The notes under the pieces are model-generated. The model saw nothing but the letters and a program-made list of their open reading frames with translations, did not search any database and was not told the origin of the DNA. From Chinchilla lanigera (Eukaryota > Chordata > Mammalia > Rodentia > Chinchillidae), in NCBI RefSeq assembly GCF_000276665.1, contig NW_004955488.1, forward strand, positions 2,566,419 through 2,630,418: a stretch of 64,000 nt of DNA, given 5' to 3'. Shown here in pieces: positions 58,471-64,000 of the stretch. The translations under genes and the position numbers were made by a program. The stretch's first letter is position 1, and every line of letters begins with the position of its first letter.

Positions 58471-61000
58471 TGGCATTGCCAAGGTTGAAAATTCACTCTC
58501 GGTTGCCCCATGGTTCATCCTATTAAATACCAATGGCATTCCGCAGGGATCTGGTCTGGAATGGCTTTGAGATATGAAGGGAGGCACATATTTGTTATTA
58601 TTTGGATATGCATTCTTATACCCTACACAGCAGTAATCACTTGACTTGTCTGACATACAGAGTACATCTTACCTAACAGCGAATCTCAGTTTTACTTTCT
58701 CTACATTATTGTATCTTTTTGGGATATTTTAAGTAGAGAAAGGGATAGGAAATAGCTAGAGAACAATTTGTTTCAGGCCTAAATTGAGGTTGTTATCTCA
58801 ATAGACATATCTGTTCTCCATTTTGTACATAAATATTCTTATATACACATTAGTTTTCAAAGACTTAAAGCAGTAAAAACATAGAAATAGATCTAAATTT
58901 TACAAGTTCCTAAAATACATGTCATGAAAGCTAACAGTACTCAAACACCGATCCTGAAAAAGTATTGAATAAAGCACATTAAACATTACGGAAAATGTAT
59001 ATTAAGTTTTACATCTTTTTTCCTTATTATTTGCAGTCACCTATTAATGTAAAAATCTCTGAACACCCAATGTGTTACTTAAAATATACGACAATTTACT
59101 TTTTTTCTCATTTGGTAAAATATAATAAGCATATTTATTTTATTTCATATGCAAAACCTAATGGAAATATGACTTAAAATTTATAACACAGAGAGACCAA
59201 ATGAGCGAGCAAGGAAGAAAAAACCTAGTACATATATTTGCATATCCAATGATTTATCCAAGGACAGCTGAATCTGGAAGACCTGTACATCTGCTGAATT
59301 TGTTCCAGAACAGCCAAAGACTTACAATGTCTTCTAGAAGTTAGCTTAGAAACATTGTCAGTAATACCCATGCTGGCATGAGCACATGATTCTATGCTGT
59401 GGCTTAAAGTGCTGTTTCTGTTGTTACAGCTGTATTTTCACTCAATTTTATCTTACTGATCACCACTATCAGAAAATATAGGCCACCAAGAAACACAATG
59501 ATAAACAAATATCTCCTTGTCCTTGAACATACCTACATTTGTGAAAAGTGAAATATACCACTAGAACCAGGTAATTAGTAAATTTGGTATACATTAAAGA
59601 AGGAAATTAATATGAAAGAGTATCCCTATTGTCCACATAAAAACACACTTGACTTGTAATCTATGTCATATAAAATCTGGCACACCATTTTTCCTTCGTT
59701 ACAGAGACACTCTACAAAATAATTCATTCAGAGACTTGTGCTCCTGGAAGGTTACAGGATTATGGGAGACCAAAGAAATGTTACTGGAGAGCCTTTATGT
59801 GTTTAATAGGCCTCTCCTGATAGAGCAAGAAATAGTAACCACATCTAATCAGAGTTTGCAGTGGGGGAACATGTTGACTTCTATTGGATTCAAACTAAGC
59901 CCTTAGTGGATTTGTATGTTTTACTATAGGCTTCCAGAAAACTCCTCCAAAGACTCTGCGCTGAGATGGGGAGCCATCAGTTTTGGGTTCTAGCCACCCC
60001 ACGTCCAATCCCACTTGTGTTGTATTTTCCCTGGGGAATAGCACTGGTTTGAGGACAAGGGCATCAGCACAATGGGGAAACCATTTCACTGGCAAGGAAG
60101 TGCTGGGTAAAAGGTCTCTGCCATGCCATGAAGCTTGGCCGGAGAGGGTAAAGAAGGAGAGGTAAGAGTGGTAAAGCATCAAGCACTACATGGTAGTGTA
60201 GATCACAGTGTCTAAGCACATTCACTTTCTCCATGATAAGATCTCTGAAGAGGACACTGAGAAAGGTTTCCACCTAGGATCAGCACTGTAATACAGCAGT
60301 ACCTGCACTCACAACACAGCCAGGCCTCAGAGAAGGTCAAAACAGATCCGGTGTTGGACTTCACCTTTTTCGCTACAGACCTCTCTGCATGCTCTGCACT
60401 GAAATCCTTTCAGAGTGCAGCCTTCCTGCTCAAAGCCTGCTACCCAAAGCCTCAGAAGGCCTGAGACATCCACACAGGATTCCAGGCTGCAATCAGATTC
60501 CTCATTTATTTAAGATGGGAGACTTTGTAAATTTATTTTTGTTTTTTTTTCTTCTTGCAAATGACATTTTAAACCTGCTCTTGAAACTTTGCTTATTGGA
60601 CTGCTCTGAATTATTCTGTTCCCCACGCTTGAGCTCATGTAGTGAATCGTGTTCCTTATGATTATAGATTTAAATAATCTTTCTCATTCTAGAAATTGCT
60701 CTCCCTCTTTTGACTCCAACCATTTCCTAATATTGATTTCCCCAAATTTTCTGTCTTGCTCACACACCTTGCTTAATTCAATACTTAATGCCATTCACTT
60801 GGTCATATTTGCTGGTATGGTAAATAAGCTTTTAAATCAATTCACTAAGAATGAACTCATTATCTCATTGTTCTGGTAGATAACTGTTATTTTTCCACAT
60901 TAAAATTTTTCTGTGATTGACTTTAATCTAAGAACTTCAGAACAACCATTGGTTGTTTCCAAGATTTAGCTATTTCAAGCTGTGCACTGTGGTAGGATGC
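58471..61000. other. Unassigned
   Basis: AT-rich, with a less AT-rich stretch at 59900-60500 that may be LTR-type debris. The frames here (59649-59906, 59895-60182, 60389-60661) overlap on both strands and resemble nothing I know. Confidence 0.3.
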
Positions 61001-61004
61001 TTTT

Positions 61005-61075
61005 AATGCTTTTGGGAAGACATCAAGAATGCGAATAGCTGGGTCAAATGGGACCTCTAGTCCCAAATTGTAACA
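61005..61075 (-). mobile_element. Short LINE-1 ORF2 fragment
   Basis: 'AATAGCTGGGTCAAATGGGA' and 'CCTCTAGTCCC' are the complement of 1172-1210 in the first L1. Confidence 0.7.
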
Positions 61076-62740
61076 AAAACTTAATTCTAAAGAAATAAAA
61101 ATTATTGGCTAATCTTATTGAGGCTTATGATAACTGTTATTTCCCAAATGTTGAATATGTTCATTAAATAAATCTTAACTCTCTGTTGCAAGTGATTTCT
61201 GGCTTTCTTTCACCCGACTTTAATTCATTTTCCTTTTTGATCAATGACAGGGTCTTTTGAAAAACATGTGCATTGAATAGCATTTTAATCTTAAAATCTA
61301 TGTCTGTGTTGTGTTCACAAGGTACAGTCTTCACAGCAGTTTTAGACTTTAATTTTCTATTTCTCTAAATTGCCAACTAGCTTTGAAATCAGCACATTGA
61401 GCTTTCAAATTTTTCACTATTTGGTTGCTTACTTTTGCTAGTAATATCCAGCCACAAAGTATTTCTTGACGAAAAAATTATTCCTTTCTCCAATATTGAA
61501 TTCTTAATAACCATCAAAGTTAATTTTAAATATTATTCTTCACTCATTCTCAAGTAGTACACAACCTCACCATGCTAGCAATTATCATACCATTCTCCAT
61601 GTGTTTAATGGTATAGCTTTTATTAGGTTTTGAGTTATGTAAAGATGTATCCTTCCTTTGTCCCACAGCTCTCCGTATTTGTCTAATACATTAGAAAAGC
61701 TAAAATGTAATTTCTCACAAAACACTAATTTCAAAGTAATGGTGGCAGGATCACTAGTATATTTTGAAATATGCAGAAAGCATTGAGACATTTCAGTAAT
61801 AATCCCTTGAATAATTGTCTATTTTCCCTCCTTTTGAAGTAATGCCACCTTCTCTTGTCATAGCCCAAGAGTTTCAGTATCACATTTGTCCCCATAAAGT
61901 GCCACATGCTGTACGGAATGGTTTCCACATGTTTCCTGTCATCTAGAGAACTAAAATCTAATATATGCACTTTATCCATGACCTCAGACACTTGTGAGGA
62001 AAATTTCAAAATAATTCAAGTTTAAAAATGTGACAAAATTAATATATTACATGAAATATTTTAATATGTGAGATTTACTTTCTCAAATTATAATTTATAT
62101 GCTCAATGAAGCATGAGAAGTAGGGATACCTGCCTACTCTATAGATAGGATATACGTTTTCTCACATTATATAAACTCATTTCAAAATCTCGACAGGTGT
62201 ACTGTAAATAAATGTAGTTTTAAATATCAAAATTGTCTGCAACGAATTTCCATTGCATGTCAATAAATTTTTAAAATGTTTTACTTAAAACAGTAATGAC
62301 CCAAGTTGTTAACAATATTAAAATTGGAAGCACATGCAGCCTTAATTAAACTACTCCTTATCACTGAAATTATGCAAAAACTAATTTTTTAATATGTAAA
62401 TTAGTGTCAAGTGAAAATTTTTTGGAAATTATACAACCTTTAAAATGTAATAAAGTGGCATATTAAGAAGATATTTTATGTAAATCACTTTTTCTACTCA
62501 CTTAACCAAACTCCCAAAAACAATTTAGTGTGTTTAGAGTGTTCAAATTCTGTTAAGAATGACTAATTTTAATTACTTCTAAATTGAAAGTTAAATCCCA
62601 TTGACTTAATAGTGAACCAGTTTGGAATATTGGATAGTATACTTAGTAATCCTTAGCTATGGAGAAGGTTCTAAGCTCTTTGACTTTACTCATGGGAATT
62701 TAACGTACGTGTATATGTAGATAGATGGATGGACAGATAC
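61076..62740. other. Unassigned AT-rich sequence
   Basis: No gene or repeat recognised. Confidence 0.3.

Positions 62741-62781
<41 letters not shown>
62741..62781. repeat. (ATAG)10 microsatellite
   Basis: Ten perfect ATAG units, preceded by degenerate GATG/GACA units from 62718. Confidence 0.98.
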
Positions 62782-62782
<1 letters not shown>

Positions 62783-63464
62783 TAAAAGTGTGAGAGGGAG
62801 GATGTATACTATTACATCAGCTCTATGCTTGGGAACTGAATGAAACATGGGAAATTGGCATTTTTCCAGGGCGTTAATGGCAAACTCATAGATATGACGT
62901 ATAACAGCAGCGACAGTGTATAACAGCCAATTTTGTAGATATCGTACAATAACAGGTGTAGAATGAGAAGGAAAACTGGATGACACGGAGCCCACGCCAC
63001 CTACCACCAACCAAAATCGTGTTACCTAAATAAATTACTTTATTAATAGAAAATAAAGAAATACTATCAAGAGTGCGTGTTTTCAAAATCGCTTCAGTTC
63101 TCTTTCATTAGTTAATTTCCACATCTGCACAACTGCCTATATAATTTGTAGTGCAGAACTCCATAATTTTATCTTATATTTTATCTTAGCAAGTCAGGCA
63201 GAGATATTCTATCCATTTCAGATTAGGCTTAACAATTTCACATGTAGACTCAGCCTTGAGAAAAAAGAGAAATAGAAGAAAATCATTCTTATAATCTTGA
63301 TTAATTTTATAATTACATGATGATATAAAATAATATATGAATTTATATGTAAATTTGATAGTGCAGAAATAGGTATCGCAAAGTTAATAAAAATTAATAT
63401 AATATTTACAGACTAAAATGGTAAATTTCCCCAAATCCATTTTTAATCATTCAATAATGGTTTT
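62782..63464. other. Unassigned AT-rich sequence
   Basis: No feature recognised. Confidence 0.3.
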
Positions 63465-63645
63465 ACTGGACATGATAGTGCATGTCTATAATCCTACCAT
63501 AGTATTCAGGGAGGCAGAGCCAGGATCACTTTAAATTTGAACTCAGCCTGGGCATTTCATCAAGCCCCAGTTTCCAAATAGAAAATTAAAAAAACAGTTG
63601 TAGCTCAAAACAAAAGTCCTGGGTTCAATACAGGTACTGTAGAAG
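63465..63645 (+). mobile_element. B1+ID composite SINE (B4-like)
   Basis: A worn B1 ('ACTGGACATGATAGTGCATG', 'GGGAGGCAGAGCCAGGATCA') is joined through an A-rich linker to an ID-like end ('TAGCTCAAAACAAAAGTCCT', 'GGGTTCAATACAGGTAC'). Confidence 0.7.
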
Positions 63646-64000
63646 AAAAGGATTTTGTGAAGAGTTTATAGGAAATAAAAATAGAAATTTGTAAGCAGTC
63701 ACAATTATAGGATCATCAGGCTCAAACTTACTCTTCTAAGGAGAAGGAAATAGGAACTAACATATTGAATTTTTTTATTTTATGTGTTTTAAATTCTTAT
63801 ATTAATGCATTAATTTTTTTGTTGACATTAATGTTGAAGTAGAAAAAATGTCTTCTATAACCTCAGTCAACACACTATCTACAAGAAAGGTAATATTCAA
63901 TTTTCCATTGACAGTACAGATCGTATTATTCTAGTATAATGATTCTTTTTCTAGATATTAATGACCTCAACAGTGAGTTGCACAGGTTATTCAAGGTATA
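63646..64000. other. Unassigned AT-rich sequence
   Basis: No feature recognised. Confidence 0.3.

Noticed and set aside
62690..63010. 106-codon minus-strand frame with YLSI repeats
   Set aside because: It runs through the (ATAG)n microsatellite.

Overview
The window is non-coding mammalian nuclear DNA, strongly AT-rich and dense in retrotransposon debris. I found no intact host protein-coding gene, no exon-intron structure and no functional RNA gene. The repeats point to a rodent. There are many B1-type SINEs (7SL-derived, with the internal duplicated segment 'GCCAGCCTG...'), many tRNA-derived ID SINEs ('GGGGCTGGGGATTTAGCTCAG...'), and B1+ID composites resembling B4. The young ID and B1 consensus forms do not look like the usual mouse or rat ones, so I lean towards a non-murid rodent, possibly a beaver or kangaroo-rat relative. 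That lineage call is a guess from memory.

Layout. 1-4.2 kb: a head-to-tail cluster of LINE-1 3' ends with a distinctive lineage-specific 3'UTR made of one or two copies of a ~165-bp module. 4.2-9.3 kb: mostly unassigned sequence with an old B1, a MIR and a perfect 12-bp hairpin. 9.3-17.4 kb: three old L1 blocks (one plus, two minus), broken up by an LTR-like element, B1 and B4-type SINEs and a TG-rich satellite. 18-22 kb: SINE cluster, plus a perfect 75-bp inverted repeat whose inner edge abuts the tail of a B1. 22.9-23.1 kb: a likely mariner-type transposase fossil. 26.6-27.2 kb: an L1 with a 5' inversion (twin-priming structure) and a long AT palindrome. 28.6-30.3 kb: a repeat-poor island with octamer and homeodomain-type motifs that may be conserved regulatory DNA. 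30.3-35 kb: SINEs, an L1 3'UTR split by an ID, and a ~105-bp direct duplication. 35.8-36.3 kb: a processed MYCBP pseudogene. 36.7-37.5 kb: a second repeat-poor, motif-bearing stretch. 40-56 kb: LTR-like elements, ID SINEs and L1 3'UTR stubs with clear target-site duplications, including a nested ID/LTR-like/MaLR stack at 54.7-55.7 kb. 57.5 kb: a 5'-truncated RPL13A pseudogene with an 11-bp perfect target-site duplication. 58-64 kb: an LTR-like segment and AT-rich sequence.

The only gene-derived sequences are the two dead retrocopies. L1 machinery is the likely source of the SINEs, the L1 stubs and both pseudogenes, which carry A-rich tails and, where visible, short flanking duplications. Repeat family names come from recognition of the sequence, not a database search, and block edges are approximate unless a duplication fixes them.
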